Shown here one piece after another: positions 63,558-64,000 of a stretch of DNA of 64,000 nt; position 1 is the stretch's first letter; the number at the start of each line of letters is the position of its first letter. Made by a program: the position numbers and the translations under genes. The notes under the pieces are model-generated. The model saw nothing but the letters and a program-made list of their open reading frames with translations. It was not told the DNA's origin and did no database searches. Source of the stretch: Dacryopinax spathularia (lineage: Eukaryota > Basidiomycota > Dacrymycetes > Dacrymycetales > Dacrymycetaceae); contig JBBPFI010000019.1 in NCBI GenBank assembly GCA_037974965.1, positions 1-64,000 of the forward strand, read 5' to 3'.

Positions 63558-64000
63558 CAAATGATGGCTCTCTCAGAGCGAGAGTTTTGAGTAATAAATA
63601 TTACTATAGGCTGGGAAGAATGTTGTATTTTTTTTAAGCACATCGCGGATGATTTTATACAAATATTATTAAATACTTTTAATAGTTCAGATGTTAATAA
63701 TATATTCCAATCAGCAGGAAACTTTAATATACTAAATAGAGAAAAAGAATCCTCAGAGTACATACGTAATGATAGTTTTAACAAATTTAAAGAAGCATAT
63801 AAATTTTATTTTAAAAATTCTTTTTCTATTAATAAAAATTCTAGTCAAAAAGAAGATGATGATTGGTTAAATTGATTAGTTGGATTTATTGAAGGGGATG
63901 GTGCTATACTTGAACATAAAGGTAGAAGTAAACTAGTTATTACTCAAAAAGATTCAAAAGTTTTGATAGAAATACAAAAAATTTTAAATTTTGGTAAAGT
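63558..64000 (+). CDS. cox1 intron 15 with LAGLIDADG ORF, cut by the window end
   Basis: The exon frame runs on through QMMALSEREFWVINITIGW to motif 1 LNWLVGFIEGDGAILEHKGR and SKLVITQKDSKVLIEIQKIL, typical of cox1 intron endonucleases. Open to the last base. Confidence 0.85.

Overview
The window is most of a fungal mitochondrial genome arm. The evidence is about 80% A+T, TGA read as tryptophan at conserved Trp positions of cox1, cox2, cox3, nad2 and many intron ORFs, typical fungal rnl/rns cores, and a very high load of group I and group II introns. I cannot fix the lineage; the intron load, split rns and hairpin elements would fit several fungal groups. A 200-base N run (29761-29960) is an assembly gap.

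Layout. Minus strand, leftward: rnl (about 21780 to 6710, eight introns), nad2, nad3, an overlapping hidden 323-codon membrane ORF, an A+T spacer with hairpins and tandem repeats, then the 5' part of cox2 (two introns, the second cut by the window start). Plus strand, rightward: a plasmid-type RNA polymerase and family B DNA polymerase (22439-29654), the gap, the 3' half of rns only, tRNA-Phe, Tyr and Met (tRNA-Ser on minus), cox3 (four introns), an unknown coiled-coil/membrane ORF and atp9 that share a duplicated leader, five tRNAs (Met/Ile-CAU, Glu, Thr, Gln, Lys), then cox1, which runs to the window end with at least 15 introns and exons as short as 5, 11, 11, 13 and 15 nt. My cox1 boundaries keep one reading frame over all 15 exons (288 codons).

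Most of the DNA is selfish: LAGLIDADG and GIY-YIG homing endonucleases (some open, many decayed), four group II reverse transcriptase/maturase ORFs, one group II intron carrying a LAGLIDADG gene instead, and an integrated linear-plasmid-like segment. On top sits a second layer of tiny parasites: double-hairpin elements inserted at the same conserved codons of different LAGLIDADG genes (four site-specific families), and short GC-rich elements (gcgtggcga, gcccacggc and kin) scattered in spacers and in frame inside ORFs.

The most unusual locus is cox1 intron 2. It is a group II intron whose domains V and VI and 3' splice site occur twice, 1.45 kb apart, with a membrane-protein ORF between them in frame with the upstream cox1 exons. 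Splicing to the distal site gives cox1; splicing to the proximal site would give a 377-residue Cox1-N-terminus fusion. This resembles the alternatively spliced group II intron known from Clostridium tetani, and I know of no mitochondrial case.
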